Of a DNA stretch of 64,000 nt, positions 35,966 to 44,941 are shown one piece after another (position 1 is the first letter of the stretch; the number at the start of each line of letters is the position of its first letter). The position numbers and the translations under genes were made by a program. The DNA is taken from NCBI RefSeq assembly GCF_000260135.1, contig NZ_JH651384.1:4448693-4512692 (forward strand), read 5' to 3'. This stretch comes from Thiothrix nivea DSM 5205 (lineage in GTDB: Bacteria > Pseudomonadota > Gammaproteobacteria > Thiotrichales > Thiotrichaceae). Below the pieces are notes generated by a model. That model saw only the letters and a list, made by a program, of their open reading frames with translations, did not search any database and was not told the origin of the DNA.

Positions 35966-37600
35966 TCATGTTTCTTTGCTGGCAGTGTGTAACTCAATCC
36001 GGCCTTCATCCATCTTCCATACCCGGTCGGCGACGTGGAAATAATGGTCGTCGTGAGTGACGGCGATAATGGTTTTACCCATGTCCCTGACTTCGCCGAG
36101 CAATTCCTCGTAGAAATACTGGCGGAACTGGGGATCCTGGTCGGCAGCGAATTCATCAATGACCAGGATCGGTTTGTCCTCCAGCATGGCGGCGATAAAC
36201 GCCAGCCGCTTGCGCTGTCCGGTGGAAAGGTCGGTGCTGGTGAAACCGTCGTCCTGGTATTTAACCTTGTGTTGCATACGCATTTTTTCCAGCCAGTAAT
36301 TGACTTTCTCTACGTCAATATCCGCCACGCCATAGAATTTGTCGAACAAATGGAAGTCAGTGAAGATAATGGAAAACAGGTTGCGGTAATACGGGTAGTT
36401 GGAATCGTCAATCAGGGTGTTGTCGAGGTAAAGCCCGCCCTGGTTGGGATAATAAAGACCGGTCAACAGTTTAAGGAAGGTCGATTTCCCGCTGCCGTTA
36501 CCGCCAATAATGAACAGCAGTTCGCCTGCGTGGACTTCTTCGTTAAAAGGCCCGGCTGAAAATGCCGTTCCCTTGCTACTGGGGTAAGTGAAACTGATAT
36601 TGTCGATTTTAATGCATTGAAAGTTTTGCCGGGCTTTGTCCACAAGTTCGTTTTGATGCGCATGGGCAATGGTTTCATCCATTTCCTGTTCCAGGGTAAA
36701 CAGATCCTCAATCGCCATGTTGACCCGGTTCATTAGCGGAATCATGTTGGTCAGCATGGTGGTGGGGCCGATCAGGAACAGCAGGGTGGCGGAAATCTTG
36801 AAAATATTACCCGCATGTTCGTGGCTGAAGTTGGGAACAATAAACACCACAATAGGCAACAGGACGTAAATAAACAGGCGGCCAAAGCCCCACAAGCGCG
36901 ATTCCCGCTTTCTGACAGCGGATTTGATGTCCTGCGCTTCAGTAGATACGGTGGCGATCCGTTGCAATAAATCCCGGCCTTTCTGCTGATTGACCTTGAT
37001 TTCCTTGAACCCGTTGACCAGATGGGAAATGGATTTGAAGTAGATTTGCTCTTTCTGTCGCACGTTTTGCAGGGAGTTCTTGATAAAGCGGGATTGCGTC
37101 ATGAAATACATGACGCCCAGTCCCATGGCGGCCAGTGTCATGACAAAGCTGATTGGCGATATATAACCCAGGTACAGCAAGGAGAACACCATCAGGGAAA
37201 ACATCTGGAAGTTGCCGACAATCATCGGTATCGATTGCGAGATCAGGGTGTCGTTCTGGGTAAGGCGGCCGTATAACGTGTTGGCTCCCATTTTTTCCAT
37301 GAAAGCCAGCTCGACCTGCCGCACCTTGCCGGTAAGCCGGGTCCTGACTCGGAAAATGGCGTTTTCAATAATCAGGATGGCGCGTTCAAAGGCGTACCAT
37401 TGCCCGTACAGGAACAGCGCGAAGGCGATCATGTACAGCAGGAAATACTGGGTCAGGTCTTCCTGGTTGGCGACCGCCTCGGTGGCGTGGTTGATAATGC
37501 CGATCAGCAGGCTGTTGGCCATGCCGGAAATGGCCGCGATCAGCATAACCTGGGAGTAAGACTCGGTGGCTTCCCGGTCAAGAAACTGGATTAATTTCAT
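35966..37600 (-). CDS. Cyclic-peptide/siderophore exporter-type ABC transporter (SyrD/PvdE-like)
   Basis: The 544-residue half-transporter has an N-terminal membrane domain (about residues 15-290, six helices) and an ATPase domain. The ATPase carries Walker A (IGGNGSGKST), an unusual signature (DLSTGQRKRLA), Walker B (ILVIDEFAADQDP) and the H-loop (VTHDDHYFHVADRVW). The DEFAADQDP and HDDHYF blocks are typical of exporters of nonribosomal peptides and pyoverdine precursors. It is the last gene of the long minus-strand string and could export the aryl-ACP pathway product or the NRPS product. Confidence 0.9.
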   Translation of the reverse strand: MKLIQFLDREATESYSQVMLIAAISGMANSLLIGIINHATEAVANQEDLTQYFLLYMIAFALFLYGQWYAFERAILIIENAIFRVRTRLTGKVRQVELAFMEKMGANTLYGRLTQNDTLISQSIPMIVGNFQMFSLMVFSLLYLGYISPISFVMTLAAMGLGVMYFMTQSRFIKNSLQNVRQKEQIYFKSISHLVNGFKEIKVNQQKGRDLLQRIATVSTEAQDIKSAVRKRESRLWGFGRLFIYVLLPIVVFIVPNFSHEHAGNIFKISATLLFLIGPTTMLTNMIPLMNRVNMAIEDLFTLEQEMDETIAHAHQNELVDKARQNFQCIKIDNISFTYPSSKGTAFSAGPFNEEVHAGELLFIIGGNGSGKSTFLKLLTGLYYPNQGGLYLDNTLIDDSNYPYYRNLFSIIFTDFHLFDKFYGVADIDVEKVNYWLEKMRMQHKVKYQDDGFTSTDLSTGQRKRLAFIAAMLEDKPILVIDEFAADQDPQFRQYFYEELLGEVRDMGKTIIAVTHDDHYFHVADRVWKMDEGRIELHTASKET

Positions 37601-37606
37601 AATGGA

Positions 37607-37676
37607 TTAGTCGTGGTGTCCGTCGTAGTGCAGCCACTCCGCACAGGTTGATTCCAGTCTTTGTGCAACAATCTTT
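37607..37676 (-). pseudogene. Sulfotransferase C-terminal scar
   Basis: The 76-bp gap between the aldolase and ABC genes encodes, on the minus strand, VAQRLESTCAEWLHYDGHHD and a stop. The sulfotransferase at 45229-46170 has AAQKLEPACAEWLHHGGH at its own C-terminus. The resemblance extends over about 20 residues, so a second copy of that gene once ended here and was replaced by its neighbours. Confidence 0.7.
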
Positions 37677-38318
37677 TCATGAGGCATCCTCTAACAGGCT
37701 ATTGACCTTCTCCAGGGTGTTTTCCAAGCTATTTCCCCAAGTGATAAAACCATCCTCATGGCCAAGCATCACGATGGTGCTACCGGGCGGTTCACCGTCA
37801 CCCAGCAAATCCTGTATGGCCTGGGCCATTTGCGGCGTACCGTAGGGGACATCCGCCGCAGTGCAAGCCAGCCCCAAACGGTGGGCGCTGTTCCAGACAG
37901 CCGGGCTGTGGCCGTGAATAACGGCGACCACATCCGGCAACCGCTGATAAAGGGCTGCATGTGTCATGGCTTCCGAAGAAGGCTTGCAAGGGCCTTTGCT
38001 GCGCAAATAATACTGCTGTAAATCAAAGTCCATTACCAGCGAATAATGTTCTGCTGACAGTTGTGACAGATACCCGGTTTGTGTGCCTGTTATCAGAAAG
38101 GCGTTTGGGTAATCAGGGCTTGGCGTACGGATACTGGCATTACCGTAGCCAAGCCCTTCGTAACGGCTGTCATCCTGCCCCAGCACACCCAGTTGCCACA
38201 AGGTACTGCGGCACGGGTTAAGTGCTTCAAAGCCGCTGAATGCCCTGATCAGAGAGGCATCAGCCAGCTCATGATCCAGGGTAAACTTGATAACGCCTTC
38301 CCGTTCTGTAACCGCCAT
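37677..38318 (-). CDS. Class II aldolase/adducin-family protein
   Basis: 213 residues with the zinc-binding histidine motif VVAVIHGHSPAVW, a further His in IVMLGHEDG, and the family's Glu in KPSSEAMTHAAL. Known members cleave sugar phosphates (fuculose-, rhamnulose-phosphate) or act as decarboxylases/dehydratases in natural-product pathways. It sits in the run of minus-strand genes between the secreted beta-sandwich protein and the exporter. Its substrate is not inferable. Confidence 0.85.
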   Translation of the reverse strand: MAVTEREGVIKFTLDHELADASLIRAFSGFEALNPCRSTLWQLGVLGQDDSRYEGLGYGNASIRTPSPDYPNAFLITGTQTGYLSQLSAEHYSLVMDFDLQQYYLRSKGPCKPSSEAMTHAALYQRLPDVVAVIHGHSPAVWNSAHRLGLACTAADVPYGTPQMAQAIQDLLGDGEPPGSTIVMLGHEDGFITWGNSLENTLEKVNSLLEDAS

Positions 38319-38349
38319 GACAGGTTCTTTCCGCCTTGTGTTTTCAGGT

Positions 38350-39498
38350 TTACTCGGTCAGGGAAATGCCTTGCATATCAGCAAAACGCGCCTGCATGCC
38401 CCAGCCATTGACCATCGGGCTTTCTGTCACCGCAAACAGGATTTCATTATCCCCCTCTTGCAAAGGCAGGTAGACAGTATCGTAAAAACCCACTGTGCCA
38501 AGAAAGCGGTAATCGCGGGATTCGTAGGGGTCGTTACCCGAAAACAGCAGCTGACCGTTCAGATAGACATTTACCGCGTCGCTAAAGCCGAATTGCAAAG
38601 ATTTGGTCTGGGCGCTATCCGCCTTGACGTTGATCTTGGCAAACATGGTGTCCCTGCCTTTTCCATGCCCGTGTGCCCTGGCGAGATTGACCATACCTGT
38701 CGATTCTGCCTGCAAGGGGGTGAATTCCAGCCCCTGTGTGTCCGCATCGGTCAGTTGGGTCTTGCCCGCCAGGGATTTGCCATCAAAGGTATTGGAGACT
38801 GACCAGTTCATTACCGTGCCGGATCCTGCCGCTGCTTCCGGTTTGGCTTCTCCCTTGATTGCCGGGGCTTCCTCCATCGGTGTGACATCAAAGTTGGCGA
38901 AATGTACCGGCCCGGTAATGTTCAGGCCCCACAGGCCAACCGTACCGTTCATCTCCTCACGCTTTAATTCGCTGGTCAGGATCGGCTTTTCCATATCATC
39001 AAGGTAAATATCGACCAGTTTGTCTGCCACCACCAGCTTGACGTGCATCCATTCGTCAAACTTGTATTTCACCGGGGTAGCGTAAGGTGCGCCGTAATAC
39101 AACTGCCAGCTTTGCACACCATTGTAGATGGGCATGTACTGGTTGGCGTCCGGATTGCCGGACTGGTGGGCGCGCATGTAAAACTTTTCGTAATTTTCGG
39201 GGGATTGTACGTGGAATTTCACGCCACCAAAGGTGCGGGTTTCACCAAAGGCAATATCGTATTCGATGATGCCGTTGCTAAAGTCCATGTCCTTGAGCGT
39301 GGCAATGCCCAGACTGACAGGGGCATCTGGTGGCTTGTGCCCCAGTTTGAGGGCGGTTTTCCCCAGGTATTCTTCCACTTTTGCGCCGGGGTTGAACTCC
39401 CAGCGTGCCGAATCAAAAGGGATCACTTCGGCCTTCAGGGTGGTGCTGGCAAAACAGCTCAAGGTCAATACCAGAGAGCCTGATAATAGTTTTTTCAT
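38350..39498 (-). CDS. Exported LamG/DUF1080-like beta-sandwich protein
   Basis: The preferred ATG gives a normal signal peptide (MKKLLSGSLVLTLSCFASTT) and 382 residues. The first half resembles a concanavalin/LamG-type fold as in DUF1080 (NGIIEYDIAFGETRTFGGVKFHVQS, then NGTVGLWGL). The second half looks like another jelly-roll (VNVYLNGQLLFSGNDPYESRDYRFLG). Such domains bind carbohydrate. No catalytic residues can be asserted. A secreted glycan-binding protein within a biosynthesis operon is unusual. Confidence 0.65.
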   Translation of the reverse strand: MKKLLSGSLVLTLSCFASTTLKAEVIPFDSARWEFNPGAKVEEYLGKTALKLGHKPPDAPVSLGIATLKDMDFSNGIIEYDIAFGETRTFGGVKFHVQSPENYEKFYMRAHQSGNPDANQYMPIYNGVQSWQLYYGAPYATPVKYKFDEWMHVKLVVADKLVDIYLDDMEKPILTSELKREEMNGTVGLWGLNITGPVHFANFDVTPMEEAPAIKGEAKPEAAAGSGTVMNWSVSNTFDGKSLAGKTQLTDADTQGLEFTPLQAESTGMVNLARAHGHGKGRDTMFAKINVKADSAQTKSLQFGFSDAVNVYLNGQLLFSGNDPYESRDYRFLGTVGFYDTVYLPLQEGDNEILFAVTESPMVNGWGMQARFADMQGISLTE

Positions 39499-39529
39499 AA
39501 CACGTATTCTCCATTCCATTCTAATGGGG

Positions 39530-41251
39530 TTATTCAGCAGCCTGCACCGGGAGGGTGTTCAGTAAATGCAGGTGCTTTTTCCATTTGTCTTGTTGGGGTG
39601 AACTTAACGTCAGGCGGGAAACCGGCAAACCATTTTCGCAACGGCTCTGAATGACTTGATCCCACGCCAGACCAGCAAAGGCGGCAAATTGGCGGATAAG
39701 GGTTCCGGGTTGGGTAATCAGGTCATGGTAATCAATCCCCATCCAGTCCTGTTCAGGTAGTTGCGCAAGGTCATCCCGGATGATCCGGTTGCTGATGTTC
39801 CATTGTTGGCAGGCAATCTCGGCGATATTGCGGTCGTGTAATGTTTGCCAGCCGGGTATCAGCAGGAAACTCCAGTGGCGGCTGGCAAACCCCGGCAGGT
39901 CACGATAGGCAACAAAGCGCTGTGAGCGCCAGCCGTCAATCAGGCTGCTGACATTGCTGCGAAAATCCCGTTGCAAATAGACAAACAGGGCATCGGGAAA
40001 CAATGCCTTGATAAAGGGGATACGCAAGGCGTTTTTCGGTGTTTTTTCCAGAAAACGGATACCGGTCGGCCGTTGTTCTGCCGGTAAGGTTAGGTAGTAT
40101 CGCTGCTCACGGTCTTGCAACTTGCCGGTAAACGCTTGTAGCAGTTGTCCACGCACACTCCCGGTGGCATCTGCTGCCTCCAGCCGGTTGGAGGCGAATC
40201 CGTGGTCACGCGGATGCAGGCCGGGAATGTCTTCCAGCAAAGCGTGGTTCTCTTCGCCGGTACTCCAGATTTCCTGAAATTGCGACAGGGTTTCAAACAG
40301 CAAAGTGCTCCCGGCACGCGGCGCTGAAACAATGAAGACCGGGCGCTCAAAGCGGGGAACGAGTTCCAGGCTGCCAACCTGAAATTGCTGGCGACGGCGG
40401 GCTTTTAGCAGTACCTGACGGTTAACACGGCGCGGGGCGGGTGGAAACAGGTTTAACTGGCTGGTAATGATTTTTAATGCCTGTCCAACTGCTTGCTGGT
40501 CTTCCGTTGGTAGTGTTTTGCCAGCGGTATTTGCCAGCGGCAGCAGTTTGTCGCGGAACATATTCAAGGCTGACTGGTACGACCATTCGCCTGCGTAGTT
40601 GTCACCAAACTGTACGTAATCGTGTTGCCAGCGCTGCAGAAAGCTTTCGCTGTATGCCGTGAGCGCCTGCGGGCCGGCTTCATCCAGACAAGGCAGGCAA
40701 TGCGTCAGCACGGTATCCAGGTACTGCCCAACCTGTGCGGGCGAGAGTACCGCCAGTCTGGGGGGAACCACATTCAGCCGGATTGGCTCAGGTGCTGCCA
40801 GCGGTTGCGGAGGCAGGCCGGTCAAATCAAATAAGCCAGCACTTGATCCTGGTTCCTCTCCCTCTGGCAGGGGCGGCGGGGGGGTGAGGGTTTCCGTCTC
40901 CAGCAACAAACAGGCTGTATCAGTCAGTAACACAAAATGGGTCTGGTAAAAAAGCCCATGAGCCTCATTCTGATACAGCGGGCTGGCTGGGGAGGCAGTG
41001 CCTGTCTGACGAAACAGGCAAACACGCCCCAGGGGAGGAACCACGCAACCTAGCAGGGCTTGCAGGTTAGGGCAGGCTTGCAGGTGTTTGCTGGGCTGCA
41101 AGCTGCCCGACATGGGTAAATCCTGACCATCAAAACCACCGACTGACACCAGTAGTACCGGCTTGTCAGTCGTGGCAACCTGCTGCAAACAGGTTTCAGC
41201 TTCCCGCCGTAGTGCCGCCGCAAAGTCTGCTGGCCAATCATTTGTCTGCAT
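39530..41251 (-). CDS. Sulfotransferase with 300-residue N-terminal extension
   Basis: The C-terminal half (about 300-565) is a Sulfotransfer_3 domain: FIVSAPRAGSTLLFETL is the PAPS loop, and LFVYLQRDFRSNVSSLIDGW the 3'-phosphate site. The N-terminal 300 residues have no family I recognise. They include a Pro-rich linker (TPPPPLPEGEEP) and could be an acceptor- or carrier-recognition domain. The gene lies 16 bp after the radical SAM gene and is likely part of the aryl-ACP pathway. Possible acceptors are the phenolic hydroxyl of a 4-hydroxybenzoyl unit or a later product. Confidence 0.85.
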   Translation of the reverse strand: MQTNDWPADFAAALRREAETCLQQVATTDKPVLLVSVGGFDGQDLPMSGSLQPSKHLQACPNLQALLGCVVPPLGRVCLFRQTGTASPASPLYQNEAHGLFYQTHFVLLTDTACLLLETETLTPPPPLPEGEEPGSSAGLFDLTGLPPQPLAAPEPIRLNVVPPRLAVLSPAQVGQYLDTVLTHCLPCLDEAGPQALTAYSESFLQRWQHDYVQFGDNYAGEWSYQSALNMFRDKLLPLANTAGKTLPTEDQQAVGQALKIITSQLNLFPPAPRRVNRQVLLKARRRQQFQVGSLELVPRFERPVFIVSAPRAGSTLLFETLSQFQEIWSTGEENHALLEDIPGLHPRDHGFASNRLEAADATGSVRGQLLQAFTGKLQDREQRYYLTLPAEQRPTGIRFLEKTPKNALRIPFIKALFPDALFVYLQRDFRSNVSSLIDGWRSQRFVAYRDLPGFASRHWSFLLIPGWQTLHDRNIAEIACQQWNISNRIIRDDLAQLPEQDWMGIDYHDLITQPGTLIRQFAAFAGLAWDQVIQSRCENGLPVSRLTLSSPQQDKWKKHLHLLNTLPVQAAE

Positions 41252-41266
41252 GGCGTTTTGTTTGCT

Positions 41267-42607
41267 TTAACCCAGTTCCTGCAAGGCACGACCCAATTGC
41301 TTGCCGACATAATCCCCGTGCAGGATGCCTTTGCGGGTCATGACCAGTTCGGTCGGTTTCTCTCCGCCGTTCAGGGTAATAAAGCCGTTCTCCTGCAACT
41401 CATTAACCATCGGCGCGCACAGCTTTTCCAGGCGATAGCCGGTGGCCTGCTGGAAGAAATCCAGATCCAGCTTCATCAGCTTCATGCCTACCAGAACGGT
41501 GCGCACCATTTTGTCCTGACAGGTCAGCTTATGGCCGCGGTTGACTGCAAAATGCCCGGACTCAATGGTTTGCATGTATTTTTCCGGGTCGTTGGAATTC
41601 TGGAATAATTGGTCGCCGATTTTACCGAATGCCGAAGTGCCCAGCGGCAGGTAATCTTCGCCCCGCCACAGGCTGGGGGCATGCACATGCGGATAATCAC
41701 CATTTTTGGTGTAGGCGAAGAAGCTCCATGGTTTGTAGTTGGCTTTTTCAAAGGCATCTACCGCGTACTCAAAGTAGCGGAGTTCTTCATCGTCATCCGG
41801 CAGACGGATTTTGCTCTTGCGCAGGTCGCGGAAATACTGGCTGTTGGCATAAACCTCGGTCTTGTAAACGGTAATGCTGGCTACGCCGGTTTCCAGGGCA
41901 CGATGGACGCTGTTTTGCCAGGTTTCCATGGTTTCACCCGCCAGGCCGCTCATCAGGTCGATATTGACGTTGGGCACGACGCTTTGCGCGATGTTGATCG
42001 CCTTGATAACGCGGTCAACCGTATCCTTGCGCTGGGTATGCTTGACTACATCATCATCCAGCGATTGCACGCCCATGCTGATACGGGTTACGGGAATCGG
42101 CAGGTCACGGAAGGCATCCGCCGTCTTTTGCGTCATGGAAACCGGTTCACCTTCTATCGTGAATTCAGCATTGGGCATAATGTGGTTGAAATTATCCCTG
42201 ATTCCCTGGGTAATACGCTCCAGTTGTTCACGTTGCAACATGGTCGGGGTACCGCCACCGAAATAGATGGAGCGGATAGGGCGATCCTTCAGGTTGTAGC
42301 GTTCCGCCGCCATGGCCATTTCCTGACACAAGGCATCGGCGTAACGGTTCATTTCATCGCGTTTGGCGCCGGTAACAACGCGGTAATAGCAATACGAGCA
42401 TTGCTGGGCGCAAAATGGGATGTGCACGTAAATATTCAACGGTTCCCGCGACATTACGTCCGTTTCATTCAGGGGGTTCCACTGGGTCGGATTGGGGTAA
42501 TTGGTAATAAAACCGCGACGGCTGCCTTCCAGGTTGGTAATAAAGCCACGGCGGGAAACCTGTTTCAGTTCCTGTTTGATTGGGGTAATAGGGGTAATAA
42601 CAGTCAT
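41267..42607 (-). CDS. HemN/HemW-like radical SAM enzyme
   Basis: 446 residues from the ATG at 42607. The [4Fe-4S] motif CAQQCSYC lies in IYVHIPFCAQQCSYCYYRVV, and SIYFGGGTPTML and RISMGVQSLDDDVVKHTQR are the SAM-binding and HemN-core blocks. The family includes coproporphyrinogen oxidase, heme chaperones and class C methyltransferases/cyclopropanases of natural-product pathways. Its place beside an ACP and acyl-AMP ligase favours the last group. The N-terminal 50 residues are odd: an ITPITPI stretch and an 11-residue tandem duplication (SRRGFITNLEG, SRRGFITNYPN) encoded by 33-bp repeats at 42501 and 42534. Confidence 0.85.
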   Translation of the reverse strand: MTVITPITPIKQELKQVSRRGFITNLEGSRRGFITNYPNPTQWNPLNETDVMSREPLNIYVHIPFCAQQCSYCYYRVVTGAKRDEMNRYADALCQEMAMAAERYNLKDRPIRSIYFGGGTPTMLQREQLERITQGIRDNFNHIMPNAEFTIEGEPVSMTQKTADAFRDLPIPVTRISMGVQSLDDDVVKHTQRKDTVDRVIKAINIAQSVVPNVNIDLMSGLAGETMETWQNSVHRALETGVASITVYKTEVYANSQYFRDLRKSKIRLPDDDEELRYFEYAVDAFEKANYKPWSFFAYTKNGDYPHVHAPSLWRGEDYLPLGTSAFGKIGDQLFQNSNDPEKYMQTIESGHFAVNRGHKLTCQDKMVRTVLVGMKLMKLDLDFFQQATGYRLEKLCAPMVNELQENGFITLNGGEKPTELVMTRKGILHGDYVGKQLGRALQELG

Positions 42608-42620
42608 GGGGGGGTGCTCC

Positions 42621-42884
42621 TTAAGCGGCGGCGGCAGACATTTTGCCAGCAACAAACGCGCTCAGTGTATTCAGGCTCTGGAATGGCTCCATGCCCAGCT
42701 CGTCATCGGAAAATTCAAAGGCAAATTTTTCTTCGATAATACTGATGAATTCCATGACGGCGACCGAATCCAGGCCGACACCACCTTCCAACAGGCTGTC
42801 ATCTTCCTGGATGCTGTCTTCACTAACATTGACATCCAGTTCGTTGGCGATAATGTGTTTGAGGCGCTCAGTTATTTCGTTCAT
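42621..42884 (-). CDS. Acyl carrier protein
   Basis: An 87-residue acidic protein with the phosphopantetheine attachment site GLDSVAVMEF and the helix pattern of ACPs (LKHIIANELDVN at the start). It lies 14 bp after the acyl-AMP ligase gene and 13 bp before the radical SAM gene. The ligase is expected to charge it, and the radical SAM enzyme or sulfotransferases may act on the bound acyl group. No phosphopantetheinyl transferase is encoded in the window. Confidence 0.92.
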   Translation of the reverse strand: MNEITERLKHIIANELDVNVSEDSIQEDDSLLEGGVGLDSVAVMEFISIIEEKFAFEFSDDELGMEPFQSLNTLSAFVAGKMSAAAA

Positions 42885-42898
42885 GGCTTAAGTTCCTG

Positions 42899-44353
42899 TT
42901 ATTCCTTGATATGTTGTTGAAGAATGCGACGGTCGACCTTGCCGCTGGGCGAGAGTGGCAAGGTTTTTTGCAGGATGATTTCATCGGGCACTGCATAGCG
43001 GGGCAAATATTCAAAGCAGGCCTGACGGATGGATTCCGCAGTAACGGGTTGCTCTTCGGGTGTGTTTTTTCCAGCGATACAAAAAGCGTACAGCTTCTGA
43101 CCGCGTACAGTTTCCTCGTCGCTACACAGCACTACGGCCTGTTCTACGGTATGGGTGCGTAACAGGGCGTTTTCCACATCAGCAAACTGTACCAGAAAAC
43201 CGGCACGGTTGGTGCTGTCGCTCTGACGCCCAAGCAGTTCAATACGCCCGTCATCCAGCTGGCGGGCGACATCGCCGGTATTGTAAGGGTGTGTACTCAC
43301 TGGCAGTGTTTCACCCCGGCTATTAAGGTAGCCGTCAAAGCCGTAAGGATGCAGGCAGTGCAATGCCTGACTATCCGGCTCAATAAGCATTGCCACGCTG
43401 GACAGGGGCAATAGGCGGTTAGGCCGGTCGCCATCCAGATGGGCAACCGTGGTAGCCGCCGCGCCCATTTCAGTACTGCCATACAGGTTGGTCAACAGAC
43501 CAAAGCGTTCGCGGTATTCCTCATAAAGCTTTTCCGGGAAAGCAGCACCAGCGCTGATCGTGCGGGTAAACGCCTGCTTGCTGCGCCGACCTTTCAGCAG
43601 CATGGTTGCCAGGGTCGGGTTCAGGTACACCACATCCGGCTTGAAGCTGCGCTCATTTTCCAGAAAGCGCAGGATATTGGTATTGGCCTGCACATTGATA
43701 CTGGCCCCGGCCAGCAGTGACGGGATAAAACCGGCACCCAGACCGTACATGTGGAAGACCGGCACTGCAATGGTTACGCGTGAGCTTGCCTTCAGCCCAA
43801 AACGCTCAGTACAGTTGGCGGCATTACCCAGCAGTTTGGCATGGCTGAAACGCACAATTTTGGCATCGCCCATGCTACCCGAAGTGCGTAATAACAACAG
43901 GCGTTCGCCGTGGGTCTGGATGTTTGCAAATGCCTGCGGGTCGTATTGCTCATGCGGGTAGCTATGGAGCAAATCAGCAATACTGCCGGTGTTGGTTTCA
44001 CCGTTGGCAACGGTGAGGTGTGTTTTGCAGAATGCGGGGATGTCAGGTTTGAACCCCGGTTCCTTTAACGGGCTGGCTTCCGGTGGCAGTAACAGCAAGT
44101 GTTGCCCCCGGTAAAACAGGCTGAGCATAACCAGAAGGGCAGCGGTGGTATTCTGACACTCAAAGGCGATGCATTCGTCATGCTGGATGCCTAATGCCTG
44201 TAGGCGCTTTTCCACTGCTTGCAGATAAGCCGGTAGCTCCTGATAGCAGACCTGTGTGCCGAGATCACCCAGGGTGTTGCTGCCCAGGCTTGCTGTCCGG
44301 GTCAGGCCATCCAGCAAGGCGGCGAATGATGTCGTAGGCATTGGCATGGGCAA
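42899..44353 (-). CDS. Acyl/aryl-AMP ligase (ANL superfamily)
   Basis: 484 residues. The P-loop is LLLRTSGSMGDAKIVRFSH, a variant with Met-Gly-Asp instead of Thr-Gly-Lys. Other core motifs are LYGSTEMGAAATT, YNTGDVARQLDDGRIELLGR and the C-terminal catalytic Lys in LSPSGKVDRRIL. It is shorter than NRPS A domains plus linker and stands alone, as carrier-charging ligases do. It starts directly at the end of the chorismate lyase-like gene and precedes an ACP gene, so the likely reaction is activation of 4-hydroxybenzoate (or a related acid) and transfer to that ACP. Confidence 0.87.
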   Translation of the reverse strand: MPMPMPTTSFAALLDGLTRTASLGSNTLGDLGTQVCYQELPAYLQAVEKRLQALGIQHDECIAFECQNTTAALLVMLSLFYRGQHLLLLPPEASPLKEPGFKPDIPAFCKTHLTVANGETNTGSIADLLHSYPHEQYDPQAFANIQTHGERLLLLRTSGSMGDAKIVRFSHAKLLGNAANCTERFGLKASSRVTIAVPVFHMYGLGAGFIPSLLAGASINVQANTNILRFLENERSFKPDVVYLNPTLATMLLKGRRSKQAFTRTISAGAAFPEKLYEEYRERFGLLTNLYGSTEMGAAATTVAHLDGDRPNRLLPLSSVAMLIEPDSQALHCLHPYGFDGYLNSRGETLPVSTHPYNTGDVARQLDDGRIELLGRQSDSTNRAGFLVQFADVENALLRTHTVEQAVVLCSDEETVRGQKLYAFCIAGKNTPEEQPVTAESIRQACFEYLPRYAVPDEIILQKTLPLSPSGKVDRRILQQHIKE

Positions 44354-44926
44354 TCAGTTTCTGAAAAAGAGGTTGGGAAAGGTTTCGGTAATAATCATGA
44401 TCAGCTTGCCACCGGAATATACGCTATAGGTACGTGAGATTACCTGATCCTGGGGGGTGATGCGGAAATGGTCGGCCAGTTCCGCACCAGCCGCACGTTG
44501 TTCAAAGTCGAGAATGCTTTTGAAGGTTTCGACCTGGTATTTTTCCCACAGGCAGCCAATGGGTTCCCGCGAACCCAGCAAATCGGTGCGGAACCCTTGA
44601 TTAAGATGGTTGAGGAGAACGGTAGATTCAGCGTGTACCCAGTTATTAAGCGAGCTTTGACCCTGTAACAGGATTTCCCGCTGCATGACCGGTTCAATCC
44701 CCTGATCCAGCCAGGGCTGATGGTGGGCAAAGACCTGCTGAAAATCCGGTTCAATTTTTTCGTACAGCTTTTTGACCTTGATTTTTTCTTCCAGATATTG
44801 CTCCAGCATTTCGGTTACAGTGCCATCTGTTACCAGCAGCAGGCGCTGAAAACGGCTCAATCCGACGGGCATCTGTTTGTCCGGCATACGCCGTTGGGTC
44901 AGGAATAATGGGTTAGGCACGGTCAT
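44354..44926 (-). CDS. Chorismate pyruvate-lyase-like (DUF98) protein
   Basis: 190 residues matching DUF98/UbiC-like proteins: RLLLVTDGTVTEMLEQYL near the start, MQREILLQGQSSLNNWVHAES in the middle (the Arg and Glu expected to contact chorismate), and PIGCLWEKYQVETFKSI. The known reaction of the family is chorismate to 4-hydroxybenzoate plus pyruvate. Its stop abuts the ligase start, implying translational coupling and a shared aryl substrate. A ubiquinone role is less likely, since no ubi gene is nearby and the operon is specialised. Confidence 0.8.
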   Translation of the reverse strand: MTVPNPLFLTQRRMPDKQMPVGLSRFQRLLLVTDGTVTEMLEQYLEEKIKVKKLYEKIEPDFQQVFAHHQPWLDQGIEPVMQREILLQGQSSLNNWVHAESTVLLNHLNQGFRTDLLGSREPIGCLWEKYQVETFKSILDFEQRAAGAELADHFRITPQDQVISRTYSVYSGGKLIMIITETFPNLFFRN

Positions 44927-44941
44927 GGTAGATACCTCGCG

